NCBI RefSeq assembly: GCF_947504105.1
Contig: NZ_CANNGP010000017.1
Span: 1-64,000 of the forward strand
Direction of reading: 5' to 3'
DNA length: 64,000 bases
Source of the DNA: an uncultured Tateyamaria sp.
GTDB taxonomy: Bacteria; Pseudomonadota; Alphaproteobacteria; Rhodobacterales; Rhodobacteraceae
Below are positions 1 through 9,559 of the stretch, in pieces (the stretch's first letter is position 1; every line of letters starts with the position of its first letter). A program made the translations under genes and the position numbers. The notes under the pieces were generated by a model. It saw only the letters and a program-made list of their open reading frames with translations, did not search any database and was not told where the DNA came from.

Positions 1-461
1 TCTTCATGGTACATATTTTGCGCAAGCACTGCACGAAGACGAGACATCGACATCGAATCAATGCGAGAGATGTTGATAACGACGCTAAACTTTTTCTCGT
101 TTGCCATCTCAATGAGAAAGCGATCGTTATTAAAGTTGCGGTTTTGATCATAGAGGTCATACCGTGACGACGTAACAAGCGTATCGGGTGGAGACACTAC
201 TCCCTGACGGTCTCCGAATGTCTCTCTTGAAAGTTGTTCGGTAGACGCAGTAGCCTCTGACGGAGCCAGACTTCCTTGCTCGGCCGATCTTGTTCGACTT
301 CGGATTTGCTGGTTTGCTTCTGCGAACAACTCAGCAGTCTGCGCGTTACTGCTTCTTGGAGTCGGCAAAGAAGCAGCCGATTGACGACCCACGCTAGTCG
401 AGCTCCGCTGCGTGGGTTCATTGTTTTGTGGTGAAGTGCTGCTGTTTCCTGATATTCGCAT
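1..461 (-). CDS. Unrecognised Ser/Thr/Gln-rich protein, 3' end cut by window edge
   Basis: The minus-strand frame is open from an ATG at 459-461 to the first base of the window, giving about 153 residues with no stop. The first 100 residues are rich in Ser, Thr, Gln, Asn and Pro and look unstructured (MRISGNSSTSPQNNEP at the start). They are followed by a more ordered part with RYDLYDQNRNFNNDRF and KKFSVVINISRID. I do not recognise a family. A disordered Ser-rich N-terminus before a folded domain is seen in secreted effectors, but this is only a resemblance. The DNA is visibly AT-richer than the photosynthesis genes, and an IS5-type element lies directly upstream, which fits transferred DNA. 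A shorter 74-residue frame also exists on this strand but has no better claim. Confidence 0.45.
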   Translation of the reverse strand, partial: MRISGNSSTSPQNNEPTQRSSTSVGRQSAASLPTPRSSNAQTAELFAEANQQIRSRTRSAEQGSLAPSEATASTEQLSRETFGDRQGVVSPPDTLVTSSRYDLYDQNRNFNNDRFLIEMANEKKFSVVINISRIDSMSMSRLRAVLAQNMYHE

Positions 462-573
462 TTTGAGCCCCAGTATGTTATGAGAGCCGACTACTCTGTT
501 TTCAAATAAGCATATTTTATGCGTAAGTGCAGCATTATGAGCGCGCTTAATTCGTCGATCCTGAACATCGCCT

Positions 574-1740
574 TCAGGCGGCAATTTTTTTGACCTGATC
601 TCTTCGGCCGTATGCCATTTCCGCATCAACGATGATGCACGCCTGATGGATCAACGAGATAGCCCGGCGCAAAGTGCCTCTCAGGTGCCTGAGGATCATA
701 CGGATGTTGTGACCGCAACCGCAGAGCACGGCGAAGATTGCGTCGCCTTCGGTTCCCTTGAGCGGGCATCGCGTCAGACGACCGTCGTTCTTCATGTGCC
801 CGATCATCGCTTCGATGGCGCTTCGGCGGCGCAGAAGTTTCGCGATGGTTCGGGTGACGTCGCGCCGGGCGCTGGTCATGAAGACCCTTACATGCTTTAC
901 GCCGTGGCCGCAGTATCCCCGGTCCACGAAGGCAAGTTCCGGTCTGTGATCCGTCAGGATCTCGACCTGCTCCAACGCCTCGTGCAACGTGTGACCGTCA
1001 TGGGGATTGCCGGGCAACGCCCGCATCCCGACCACGAAGCCGCCCCGGTTGGTCGTGGCCACGCTGACCTTGGTTCCGAATTCGTATCGCTTGTGCGCCT
1101 TGCCCTTGGAGATGCAGTCCACCGCCGGCTCGTGCAGGCCGTAGAGCTTGCCCTTGTCTTTCGGTTTCTGCGCCAGCAGCTGGCTCACCAGCGCGATCAT
1201 CTCCACCAGGCGGGTCTTCACCGCGCCCTCCGGAACCTTGCCCAGTTGCCGCTCGATGTCGCGCAGCACGCGGCCGGTGTAGCCCTTGAGCCGACGCAGC
1301 GCCTTGCGCATCCGCCTAAACTGGCGGGCATGGGCGTAGCGCCCGACTTGGCCAGCCAAACGGGGTGCGAGGCGGTTGTAATTCTGGCGCAGGCCGATCC
1401 CGGCCTCGCGCGTCATCGACGACGCGTCAATCGGCAGACGGTGCTGAAAGAACGTCTCGCCGCAGAAATGCTGCCAGTACGGGTTCTCGGCCCACCGCGC
1501 CACCACCGCCTCGTCCGAGAGTGCATAGGCATGTTGAAGATACAGCAGCCCCGCAACCAAACGGGGCGGGGTCGCAGGTCGGCCCGTGTGCGAGGGAAAA
1601 AACTCCAGCCATTCACGATCGAAAACACCCCAGTCGATCAAGGCTTCCAGCTTCACCAACTCATGCCGCATGTCGACCATCTCAACCAATCGTGCGCGCA
1701 GGAGGTCGTTTTGGTCCGGGGGCGGCTTTCTGGGCTTCAT
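574..1740 (-). pseudogene. IS5-family transposase with internal in-frame deletion
   Basis: 388 residues. The N-terminal DUF772-type domain (residues ~1-105: DWGVFDREWLEFFP, TGRPATPPRLVAGLLYLQ, GETFFQHRLPID) and the C-terminal DDE half (KRYEFGTKVSVATTNRGGF, LAFVDRGYCGHGV, RSAIEAMIGHMKNDGRL) are those of IS5-group transposases. Between them the text jumps from PIDASSMT directly to REAGIGLRQNYNRLAPRLAG. In intact relatives about 60 residues lie here, including the segment with the first catalytic Asp (a VDTTV-like motif). The reading frame stays open but the enzyme lacks one of the three DDE residues, so it is probably inactive. Terminal inverted repeats could not be delimited by eye. A strong hairpin sits just upstream of the start codon. 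Confidence 0.85.
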
Positions 1741-1750
1741 AACACAGCTC

Positions 1751-1796
1751 GAAAGTGCAGGGCTTCTGCCCCAACACTATCAAACCCTGCACTTTC
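1751..1796. repeat. 12-bp perfect inverted repeat upstream of the transposase start
   Basis: GAAAGTGCAGGG (1751-1762) is the exact reverse complement of CCCTGCACTTTC (1785-1796), with a 22-base loop. It lies about 10 bases upstream of the transposase ATG (1740, minus strand). It could be part of the insertion sequence end or an mRNA hairpin that limits transposase expression from outside transcription. Confidence 0.6.
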
Positions 1797-1905
1797 CGCT
1801 CAACAAAATCCGGCTGTTCATTAACAAAAACAAATGCCTACCCGTTATTCAGTATCGGCTAATTCATTCTGAGCCCGCTTTCAAGTAAAGTGCTCATCGA
1901 CCGAC

Positions 1906-2100
1906 TTGCTGTGGGGCTGGCTGCGTGATTCAAGATTCAAGAAACAAGCCAAGAGCATGCTTGCTCTTGGCTGGTCGAATGACGAGATTGTTTCAGTTGG
2001 TGACGCTAATCGAAAAACCCATGTGAAGTCGTTTACTGTAGAGGACCAACACTTCTGCAAGGGACGACTCAACCTGCTGGCCACCATCATCATCTATTGA
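1906..2100 (+). pseudogene. Possible remnant of a small helix-turn-helix protein
   Basis: A 64-residue frame with only a TTG start and no clear ribosome binding site. The segment LALGWSNDEIVSVGDANRKTH resembles a degraded helix-turn-helix, and the tail (LLATIIIY) shows no domain. It lies in the debris zone beside the IS element. It may equally be chance open frame. Confidence 0.2.
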
Positions 2101-2262
2101 AATGCAAAGCACCTCGGCCGCGCTGCTAACACCCGAAAACGGGCGAGTCTCGACTGCACATCAGAACTCCTGTCGCACAACTCTCCGCTTGGATGGGCCT
2201 ATATCTGCTAACGGTCGAATACAGTTTAAAACACCAATGACATACGGCTTTATGGTGTCATT

Positions 2263-2886
2263 TTGCCCCCAGCCGGAATAAACTCCAACTATGCCGCACA
2301 TGCCCGCGAGATGGGCAAGGATCCGGACCGCGAACTACCGTTCTTCTTCACCAAGCCCGCAGACGCAGTTATCGACAGCCCGTGCACCATTCCGTATCCG
2401 CCCCTGACAAAGGACCTGCATCACGAGATCGAACTGGTCATCGCCATCGGCACGCGCGGCGCAGATATTGCGCCGGATGCCGTCATCGATCACGTCTGGG
2501 GCGCAGGTGTCGGGATCGACCTGACGCGCCGTGATCTGCAAGCCGAAGCCAAGAAGACGGGCCGCCCCTGGGACTGGGCCAAGGCGTTTGATTTCTCTGC
2601 CCCCATGTCTCCGCTTGTGCCATTGGCAGGCGTGGAAAGTATTGAAAGGGGCCGCGTCTGGCTTGCTGTGAATGGAGAGGTGCGGCAGGACGCTGATATT
2701 GCCGACCTGATCTGGCCAGTGCGTGATCACGTAGCCTACCTATCGCAAGCGGTTGCTTTGGCTCCCGGCGACTTGATCATGACGGGCACGCCCGCCGGTG
2801 TTGGTGCGGTGGAACCGGGCGACGTCATGACCGGTGGGGTCACGGGCATCGGCGAGATCAAAGTGACAGTCGGCGCGCGCGCCTAA
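2263..2886 (+). pseudogene. FAA hydrolase (fumarylpyruvate hydrolase-like), 5'-truncated
   Basis: From residue 9 onward the protein matches the FAH/FAA hydrolase superfamily, which cleaves C-C bonds in 2-oxo-acid intermediates of aromatic degradation: NYAAHAREMG, metal-ligand region HHEIELVIAIG, GVGIDLTRRDLQ, and the C-terminal PGDLIMTGTPAGVG. Family members normally start with about 20-25 more residues ending in C(V)GRNYAAHAREMG. Here the homology begins with NSNYAAHAREMG directly after unrelated sequence, and the only start available is a TTG at 2263. The metal-binding Glu/Asp residues remain, so partial function cannot be excluded, but loss of the 5' end (about 2285) by recombination next to the IS debris is the simpler reading. 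Confidence 0.75.
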
Positions 2887-4355
2887 ACCGCTTGTGTCGC
2901 TGCAATCGCGCGCTGCCACCTGGCATAGCCCGCGTTGCGGTCGGCCCCGGACATTTGCGGATCAAAACGCGCTTCGCGCGCCCACGTCGCGGCAAAGCCC
3001 TCGGTATCCGGGTAGAGACCAGCACGCATGCCAGCCAGCCATGCAGCCCCCAGTGCCGTTGTCTCGAGCCCGGCAGGCCGATCCACGGGCGCCCCCAGCA
3101 TGTCCGACAGGAACTGCATGGCCCAATCATTGGCGCTCAGACCGCCATCGACGCGCAGCACTGCGTCGCCCGCATCGGGCCAATCCGCCCGCATCGCTTC
3201 CCAAAGATCGCGGGTTTGGAAGCCGATGCTTTCCAACGCAGCGCGCGCCATATCGGCAGGCCCCGTATCGCGGGTCAGGCCAAAGGTGGCCCCACGGCAA
3301 TCCGGGTTCCAGTACGGCGCACCCAGGCCAGTGAAGGCGGGCACAAGTGTGACATTGCCACTGCCCTTCTCGGCCATCGCTTGCGTTTCGGCCGCACTGG
3401 CAATGATGCCCAACCCGTCACGCAGCCATTGCACAACGGCACCAGCGATAAAGATCGACCCTTCCAGCGCATAGGTCGGCTTGCCATCCAGCTGATACGC
3501 CACCGTGGTCAGCAAACGGTTGTTCGATGTCACCGGCGCGTCGCCTGTGTTCAGCAGCGCAAAGCAGCCCGTGCCATAGGTCGATTTCAGCATGCCTGGC
3601 TCGAAACAAGCCTGCCCAATGGTCGCCGCCTGCTGGTCACCGGCCACGCCATAAATCGGAGTCTCACCGCCCAGCAAATCCGTCACTCCAAAGTCAGACG
3701 CGCAATCGCGCACCTCGGGCAGCATCTCCATCGGAATGTCGAGCATGCCGCACATCTCGGGGCTCCAAGCGCCCTTATGGATATCATAGAGCATCGTACG
3801 TGCGGCATTGGTCGCATCGGTGACATGGGCCGTGCGCCCCGTCATATGCCAGATCAGGAAGCTGTCGACCGTGCCGAACAGCAGTTTGCCCGCCTTGGCC
3901 CGATCCCGCGATCCCTCATGCTGATCAAGGATCCACTTCACCTTGGTTGCACTGAAGTACGGGTCTAGCAGCAAACCGGTGATCGCCGTCACCTGATCTC
4001 CATGTCCTTCGGCCCGCAACCCTTCGCACATCTGCGCCGTGCGCCGGTCCTGCCAGACAATGGCATTGTGCAGCGGCTCACCTGTTTCAGCGTCCCAGAT
4101 CACGGTCGTTTCGCGCTGGTTGGTGATGCCGATGGCGGCAATGTCCGCTGCCCCGAGACCCGCCTTATCCATAGCCGCCTTGCAAGTCGATTGCACAGTG
4201 GCCCACAGATCGGCGGGTTCGTGTTCAACCCAGCCACTGTTCGGGAAATGCTGTGTGAATTCTTCCTGAGCCGAGGCAACAGGCTGCATGTCCCCGTCAA
4301 ACACAATCGCACGCGAGGACGTGGTGCCCTGATCAATGGCAAGAATATGGGTCAT
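2883..4355 (-). CDS. glpK: Glycerol kinase
   Basis: 490 residues. ATP-dependent phosphorylation of glycerol to sn-glycerol 3-phosphate in the cytoplasm. FGGY kinase features are clear: N-terminal phosphate loop [33 protein letters not shown], the catalytic-region [21 protein letters not shown] and the C-terminal [14 protein letters not shown]. The ATG at 4355 overlaps the glpD stop codon (ATGA), so the pair is translationally coupled and glpD is upstream. The frame is open further upstream but the family start fits [10 protein letters not shown]. The stop overlaps the convergent FAA hydrolase gene end by a few bases. Confidence 0.95.
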   Translation of the reverse strand: MTHILAIDQGTTSSRAIVFDGDMQPVASAQEEFTQHFPNSGWVEHEPADLWATVQSTCKAAMDKAGLGAADIAAIGITNQRETTVIWDAETGEPLHNAIVWQDRRTAQMCEGLRAEGHGDQVTAITGLLLDPYFSATKVKWILDQHEGSRDRAKAGKLLFGTVDSFLIWHMTGRTAHVTDATNAARTMLYDIHKGAWSPEMCGMLDIPMEMLPEVRDCASDFGVTDLLGGETPIYGVAGDQQAATIGQACFEPGMLKSTYGTGCFALLNTGDAPVTSNNRLLTTVAYQLDGKPTYALEGSIFIAGAVVQWLRDGLGIIASAAETQAMAEKGSGNVTLVPAFTGLGAPYWNPDCRGATFGLTRDTGPADMARAALESIGFQTRDLWEAMRADWPDAGDAVLRVDGGLSANDWAMQFLSDMLGAPVDRPAGLETTALGAAWLAGMRAGLYPDTEGFAATWAREARFDPQMSGADRNAGYARWQRAIAATQAV

Positions 4356-5887
4356 GCAGCGTTTTCCTTCATCCAATCGTCCACGGCGGCGCGCTCTTCT
4401 GCGCTCAGGCGCAATCCAAGTTTGGTCCGGCGCCACAGCGCGTCATCACCTGCCACCGCGTATTCGCGGGTCATCATCCATGTCAGCTCTGCACCGGTCA
4501 ATGTCGCGCCAAAGTCGGGCCCAAGATCATCCGCTGTCTTGGCATCACCCAAAACGTCCCACGCTTCGGTCCCGTATGCCCGGATCAAACGCGCGGCCCA
4601 TTTCTGGTCGAGGAACGAGTAGTCGGACGCCAGTTTCGACGTCAGCGATCCCACATCCGCCACCTTGAAATCCCCACCGGGCAGCGCGACACCGGCGGTC
4701 CATGGCGCGCCCAGCCCAATCTTGGCCAGCGACTGTTCAGCGAGCTTGCGATAGGTGGTGATCTTGCCGCCAAAGACGCTCAGCACGGGGGGGCCATTGT
4801 CATCCAGCGCAAGCACGTAGTCCCGCGTCGCAGCCGTGGCCGAGGATGCGCCATCGTCATAAAGAGGACGCACGCCGGAATAGGTCCAGACCACATCGTC
4901 CGGAGTCACCGGCTTCTCGAAATACTCGGTGGCAAAGGCGCACAGGTAATCGCGTTCTTCATCGGTGATCGCGGGTTTGGTATCCGCATCCGTATGTTCG
5001 GCATCGGTGGTGCCAATCAGGGTGAAATCCTGCTCATACGGAATGGCAAAGATGATCCGGCCATCGGTGCCTTGGAAGAAATACGCCTTGTCGTGGCCAT
5101 AAAGCCGCTTGGTCACGATGTGTGAGCCGCGCACCAGCCGGATGTTGTGCTGTGAATTCTGCCGCATCACGCCAGCCAAAATGTCGGCTACCCATGGCCC
5201 ACCTGCGTTGACCAGGGCCTTCGCGCGATAGGTCCCCTTCTCGGTCTCGATCCGCCAAGTATCACCATCCCGCGTGGCCTCATTGACGGCGCAGCGGGTC
5301 AGGATGGTCGCGCCGCGCGCTTCGGCATCGCGGGCATTCAGCATGACCAGCCGTGAATCCTCGACCCAGCAGTCACTATATTCATAGGCCATCTTGAAAC
5401 GTGACTTCAGGCCCTTACCCTCAGGCGCGGTGGTCAGGTCCAGCGTCTTGGTCCCCGGCAGGATCTCCCGCCCGCCCAGATTGTCATACAGAAACAGGCC
5501 CAAACGGACGAGCCATGCAGGCCGCCGCCCTTTCTCGATCCACGGCATCACGACGCGCAACAGACGCGAGGTCGGGGTGTCACTGTCGAACCGCATGTCG
5601 GGGGCGTAAGGCAGGACAAAGCGCATGGGCCAACTGATATGCGGCATCGCCTTCAGCAGCACCTCGCGCTCTTTCAGTGCGGATTTCACCAATCCGAATT
5701 CGAAGAACTCCAGATAACGCAGCCCACCATGAAACAGCTTTGTTGATGCACTCGACGTTGCACCCCCAAGATCACCGGCTTCAGCCAGGGCAACACTCAG
5801 GCCACGGCCAGATGCATCACGGGCAATCCCGGCCCCGTTGATGCCGCCACCAATCACAAACAGATCATAGATTTTGTCGTCTGACAC
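4352..5887 (-). CDS. glpD: Aerobic glycerol-3-phosphate dehydrogenase
   Basis: 511 residues from a GTG at 5887, chosen because GGAGGA lies 7 bases before it; an in-frame ATG at 5929 has no such site. FAD-dependent oxidation of glycerol 3-phosphate to dihydroxyacetone phosphate, feeding electrons to quinone at the membrane. Seen: dinucleotide-binding [67 protein letters not shown], and the C-terminal domain ending in [14 protein letters not shown]. It forms a two-gene unit with glpK and has no obvious role in photosynthesis, marking the PGC boundary. Confidence 0.95.
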   Translation of the reverse strand: MSDDKIYDLFVIGGGINGAGIARDASGRGLSVALAEAGDLGGATSSASTKLFHGGLRYLEFFEFGLVKSALKEREVLLKAMPHISWPMRFVLPYAPDMRFDSDTPTSRLLRVVMPWIEKGRRPAWLVRLGLFLYDNLGGREILPGTKTLDLTTAPEGKGLKSRFKMAYEYSDCWVEDSRLVMLNARDAEARGATILTRCAVNEATRDGDTWRIETEKGTYRAKALVNAGGPWVADILAGVMRQNSQHNIRLVRGSHIVTKRLYGHDKAYFFQGTDGRIIFAIPYEQDFTLIGTTDAEHTDADTKPAITDEERDYLCAFATEYFEKPVTPDDVVWTYSGVRPLYDDGASSATAATRDYVLALDDNGPPVLSVFGGKITTYRKLAEQSLAKIGLGAPWTAGVALPGGDFKVADVGSLTSKLASDYSFLDQKWAARLIRAYGTEAWDVLGDAKTADDLGPDFGATLTGAELTWMMTREYAVAGDDALWRRTKLGLRLSAEERAAVDDWMKENAA

Positions 5888-5954
5888 GCCCGCGTCCTCC
5901 GGATGGGTACGGAGTCCTCTTAAAACCATAGTAGGCAGTGATCAATCGTTAGCG

Positions 5955-6584
5955 TTAACGTTGCGGCGTGATGTCCTTGAGACCCAACAGAACGGCTGCG
6001 CCGATCATTAGGCCGCCACAGACGCGATTGATGGCCGGCATCGACCGCTGTGCAAAACGGGTAGCCACCCGGTCCCCGGCCCAGCCCCACAACAGCAGCG
6101 TGGCACCGTCCACGACAAGATACGTGGCCCCAAGGATCAACAGCTGCGGCAGGATTGGCGCATTGACCGTGATAAATTGCGGGAACAGGGCCGCAAAGAA
6201 AACAACGGCAAACGGGTTGGTCATCGAGGTTATGAATCCAAGGCGAAACAGCCGAACCGGATGGGCAGCGCCATCCGCACGCCCGCGCCCACTCTCCCCT
6301 CGGGACATCATCATCCGCAGCCCGATCCAGACCAGATATGCCACACCCAACCACTTGATGACAGTAAAGGCCGCCGCAGAGGTGGCAATCACCGCAGCAA
6401 GACCAAAAGCGGCAGCCGTCATCTGGATCACGTTGGCGCTCAGATCGCCGGCAATCACCCAGACTGAGCGGCGCAGCCCATGCTTCATGGCATTTGCAAT
6501 GATCAGAAGTTGGCTCGTGTCGGGTGGCGTTGCAAAGAACACCGCAACCGCCGCGAGGTACAAAATATAGATTTCGGCACTCAC
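5955..6584 (-). CDS. LysE/RhtB-family exporter
   Basis: 209 residues with about six hydrophobic segments, a typical length for LysE/RhtB/ThrE-type amino-acid exporters of the inner membrane. The family's N-terminal P-G-P motif is here PPDTSQLLIIANAMKHG, so the signature is altered. GLAYLVWIGLRMM and FRLGFITSMTNPFAVVFF match the family. The start ATG overlaps the idi stop codon (6581-6584, ATGA), so it is the last gene of the bchG-bchP-idi operon. The substrate is unknown, and why it sits in a pigment operon is unclear. Confidence 0.8.
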   Translation of the reverse strand: MSAEIYILYLAAVAVFFATPPDTSQLLIIANAMKHGLRRSVWVIAGDLSANVIQMTAAAFGLAAVIATSAAAFTVIKWLGVAYLVWIGLRMMMSRGESGRGRADGAAHPVRLFRLGFITSMTNPFAVVFFAALFPQFITVNAPILPQLLILGATYLVVDGATLLLWGWAGDRVATRFAQRSMPAINRVCGGLMIGAAVLLGLKDITPQR

Positions 6585-7123
6585 ACGCGGGCGGCCTGTA
6601 CCAGATCGGCGCCAAAGATCGTGTCGGCGTGGTCAGCCAGATAAATACGCAGCCATGGCGTAAAGCGATCGGGATGACGGGCCACCGTGGCCATCAGATC
6701 GTGGTAGTCGACCCACTCGTAGGCCATGACTTCATCCGGGTTTGGCGCCACGCGCAGATCACCCCGGGCGTGGCCCAGATAGACCTCGACCACCTCATGC
6801 TCAATCAATCCGTCGCCCACATCGGCGCGGTACTCCAGATGGTGGCGATGCTCCAACGGAACGCCGGTCACGCCCAACTCTTCGTTCAGGCGACGGGCTG
6901 CGCACACCGAAGGCGCTTCGTCCCATTCGGGATGCGTGCAACAGGTGTTCGCCCACAGGCCCGGCGTGTGATACTTGCCCATCGCACGTTGCTGCAACAA
7001 CACCTCGGTGCCACGCACAACAAAGACCGACACGGCCTTGTGCTTCAGACCGCGCTGATGCGCCTCCAGTTTTTCAACCGGGGTCAACGCGCCGTCGACC
7101 CAGGCCGGGATCATGATCGTCAT
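6581..7123 (-). CDS. idi: Isopentenyl-diphosphate delta-isomerase, type 1
   Basis: 180 residues. Interconverts isopentenyl and dimethylallyl diphosphate, supplying carotenoid and phytyl-chain synthesis. Nudix-type fold with the catalytic Cys segment WANTCCTHP, the metal and Nudix region RRLNEELG, HHLEYRADVGDGLIEHEVVEVY and YEWVDYHDL. The ATG at 7123 overlaps the bchP stop (ATGA), and its own stop overlaps the lysE start. The open frame continues upstream to 7264 but that part overlaps bchP and is not family-like. Confidence 0.95.
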   Translation of the reverse strand: MTIMIPAWVDGALTPVEKLEAHQRGLKHKAVSVFVVRGTEVLLQQRAMGKYHTPGLWANTCCTHPEWDEAPSVCAARRLNEELGVTGVPLEHRHHLEYRADVGDGLIEHEVVEVYLGHARGDLRVAPNPDEVMAYEWVDYHDLMATVARHPDRFTPWLRIYLADHADTIFGADLVQAARV

Positions 7124-8301
7124 ACGTGGTTCGCCTTCACCAGCCCGGTCAGGTGGGCCATGTTCTTGATACCGATCTTCAGATGCGCCATGGGCCGCGC
7201 CTTGACCAGCTTCTTGTTCATATACGCCTCGAAGGTCAGACGCTGCACATCTATGTCGTGACAAAGTGACACAAAGCGTTCGCGCCGGTCGTCACTGCGA
7301 TAATAGGCATTCTGCATCGACGCCAGAACCCGGAACACAGTCTTGTGCTCGCGCATGAACAGCTTGCGCGCCAGTTTCAGGTCCTTGACCCGGCCCGACG
7401 CCAGCATGGCCGCACAGGCCGTCGCGGCCACTCGGCCCCCAACCATGGCATAGTAGATGCCTTCGCCCGAGGACGGGGCCACGACACCAGCCGCATCCCC
7501 AGCGAGCACAACATCCTTGCCGTTGTCCCAACGATCCATCGGTTTCAGGGGTATGGGTGCGCCTTCCTTGCGCAAGGTCTCGCACTCGTCCAGACCGGAT
7601 GCAACGCGCAGCGCCGCCGTCGCTTCCTTGAGGTTCACAGACGATTGCTCGGACCCCATCCCAACGCTTGTCGTGCCACCATGCGGAAACACCCAGCCAT
7701 AGAAGTCGGGCGAGATTGACCCGTCATAGATCACGTCACAGCGCATCGGGTCATAGGTGTCGGTGGCCTCCGGAGCCTTGATGATCTCGTGATAGGCAAA
7801 GACAAGCGGCACCTTGTCCGCACCTTCGACCTCGGCCTGCCCCACGCGGGACTTGGCGCCATCGGCTCCGATCACCAGCTTGCACGGCAGTTCGCGGTGT
7901 TCCTGCGTTTCCTTGTCACGGTAGATCACCACCGGGTGCCCATCGGGGCGGTCGATGCGCACAAAGGTACCCGTGAAGTACTTCGCCCCTGCCTCCACAG
8001 CCCGCTGGCGCAGGAACGGATCGAAATCCTTCCGATCGACCATCCCGACATAGCCGTTCTCGATCGGGATATCGACGCGACGACCCGTGGGGGAAATCAT
8101 GCGGGCGGTCGTGACCTTGGTCAGCAACTGCTCTTCCCCGATGTGGAAATCCTGCATCAGCCGGGGCGGAATGGCACCACCACAGGGTTTGATCCGCCCC
8201 TCACGGTCCAGCAGGGCAACGGAATGGCCCGACCGCACCAGATCCTCGGCTGCGGTGGCCCCGGACGGTCCTCCGCCCACAACAACGACATCATACATCA
8301 T
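7120..8301 (-). CDS. bchP: Geranylgeranyl diphosphate/geranylgeranyl-bacteriochlorophyll reductase
   Basis: 393 residues. Reduces the geranylgeranyl tail of bacteriochlorophyll to phytyl, the last step of pigment synthesis. The FAD-binding N-terminus VVVGGGPSGATAAEDLVRSGHS, the PCGGAIPPRLMQDF segment, LVIGADGAKSRVG and AGDAAGVVAPSSGEGIYYAM are diagnostic for the ChlP/BchP family. It is preceded by the PucC-like gene with a one-base gap and followed by idi with an ATGA overlap, so the genes are coupled in the bchG operon. Confidence 0.96.
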   Translation of the reverse strand: MMYDVVVVGGGPSGATAAEDLVRSGHSVALLDREGRIKPCGGAIPPRLMQDFHIGEEQLLTKVTTARMISPTGRRVDIPIENGYVGMVDRKDFDPFLRQRAVEAGAKYFTGTFVRIDRPDGHPVVIYRDKETQEHRELPCKLVIGADGAKSRVGQAEVEGADKVPLVFAYHEIIKAPEATDTYDPMRCDVIYDGSISPDFYGWVFPHGGTTSVGMGSEQSSVNLKEATAALRVASGLDECETLRKEGAPIPLKPMDRWDNGKDVVLAGDAAGVVAPSSGEGIYYAMVGGRVAATACAAMLASGRVKDLKLARKLFMREHKTVFRVLASMQNAYYRSDDRRERFVSLCHDIDVQRLTFEAYMNKKLVKARPMAHLKIGIKNMAHLTGLVKANHV

Positions 8302-8302
8302 A

Positions 8303-9559
8303 CTACTCCCCCGGAACCAAGGTTACATCATGGGTCTCGACCGCTCGCATCACGCGAGAGGCGACCAGAGCGGCACATAGGAACAGCGCCGCTTCGAATG
8401 TGAAAACCGTGCCGTAAGCCGCAGCATCGGGCAGGATCAAACGGGTCAGGTCCAGCATGCCCGTGGCGACCAACCCAGCCAGACCCGCGGCAATGGCCTG
8501 CGCCGCACCAAAGACACCCATGCGGGTGCCGGTGTTGCGCGCATGGGCGGCGGCCAACTGCATCATTGAACCGACCGCGCCAACGACAAACAACCCGTTG
8601 CCCAAGCCCAGCACAACCGTCGACGGCACCAGCGGCAGACCGGCGCCCAAACCCAACAAGCCAAGCGCCGACAGCACACAGCCCGTCACAGCCCAAAACC
8701 GCAGGCTGCCAATCCGCAGATGCGACAAAGCCCCAGCCGCAATCATCCCCACCAGGGCGGCCCCATCCTTGCCCCCGGACAGCTTGGTGCTGTCCTCGGG
8801 GCTCAGCCCGTGGACGTGCCCGGCAAAGGGCTCAAAAATCAGTTCGGACAGATAGAACGCGAGTATTGATAGAAAGACAAAGCCGGTAAACTGGCGCGCC
8901 GCGGGGTCAGCCCATGTGCGACGCAGGGCTGCAATCAATGGCGTATCATCCGCCTGATGCTCGAATGCGGCATGGCTCTCAACACCGATAGTTGCGATCA
9001 CAGACAGAAGGAAAGCCACCGCACAAACCGCCGCGACAACCCATACCAGACGATCCGGGCTGTAAGGCTCCAGCGCGATGCCGGTCCCGACAGAGGCAAA
9101 GATCGCGCCGGCAATCAGCAATAGCCACGCCAACGTCGCCCCTGCCCCTTTGCGCGGCCCGGTCACGCAGGCCAGAAGCGCAAGGAACGATGTGCCCGCC
9201 GCTCCGATCCCAAGTCCAATCGCGGCATAGGACAGAAGCCAAACGGCCAGTGCCAAAGGCACCGAAGTCTCGGCAAGCAATATGCCCCACGCCGCGCCAA
9301 TCACACCCAGAGCAACAACAGCAATGCCACCAAGAATAAAAGGCGTTCGCCCACCCTTCACATCCGACCGATGGCCCCAAACAGGCCGGGTCAACTGCAC
9401 ACCATAATGCAGAGCGACCAGCAGACCGGGCAGCAAAGCGGGCAAGGCCAGCTCGACCGTCATCAGCCGATTGAACAGGTTCACGGGCAGCGCGGCCAGC
9501 CCTCCGATGGCGGCATTCACCAGACACAGACGCACCAACATGCCCCAGCCAGCAATCAT
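8303..9559 (-). CDS. PucC/BCD-family (bacterio)chlorophyll-associated MFS protein between bchG and bchP
   Basis: 418 residues, about 12 membrane segments. Member of the PucC/LhaA/'bch2' (ORF428) family of major-facilitator-like proteins thought to deliver or assemble bacteriochlorophyll into light-harvesting complexes. Seen: LPALLPGLLVALHYGVQLTRP, GHRSDVKGGRTPFILGG, FEPFAGHVHGLSPEDSTKL and MGVFGAAQAIAAGLAGL. The ATG at 9559 overlaps the bchG stop (ATGA); the longer open frame to 9634 lies within bchG. Its place between bchG and bchP is the conserved one in Rhodobacterales. Confidence 0.92.
   Translation of the reverse strand: MIAGWGMLVRLCLVNAAIGGLAALPVNLFNRLMTVELALPALLPGLLVALHYGVQLTRPVWGHRSDVKGGRTPFILGGIAVVALGVIGAAWGILLAETSVPLALAVWLLSYAAIGLGIGAAGTSFLALLACVTGPRKGAGATLAWLLLIAGAIFASVGTGIALEPYSPDRLVWVVAAVCAVAFLLSVIATIGVESHAAFEHQADDTPLIAALRRTWADPAARQFTGFVFLSILAFYLSELIFEPFAGHVHGLSPEDSTKLSGGKDGAALVGMIAAGALSHLRIGSLRFWAVTGCVLSALGLLGLGAGLPLVPSTVVLGLGNGLFVVGAVGSMMQLAAAHARNTGTRMGVFGAAQAIAAGLAGLVATGMLDLTRLILPDAAAYGTVFTFEAALFLCAALVASRVMRAVETHDVTLVPGE

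Larger units (their letters stand above)
1741..2262. other. Non-coding/decayed stretch between the IS and the FAA hydrolase remnant
   Basis: This 520-base stretch has no convincing intact gene. It holds the hairpin at 1751-1796, a short open frame on the plus strand from a TTG at 1906 to 2100 (64 residues; SNDEIVSVGDANRKT vaguely resembles a helix-turn-helix of the 'NEEIA..LGISRKTL' type), and the junction at about 2285 where FAA hydrolase homology begins abruptly. It reads as a zone of past insertion and deletion. Confidence 0.5.

Noticed and set aside
646-1824. Long open frame on the plus strand opposite the transposase (392 residues)
   Set aside because: It is the antisense shadow of the high-GC transposase gene; its translation has no family features.
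2892-3968. Plus-strand open frames opposite glpK
   Set aside because: Shadows in high-GC DNA; Arg/His/Pro-rich translations without domains, while glpK is certain.
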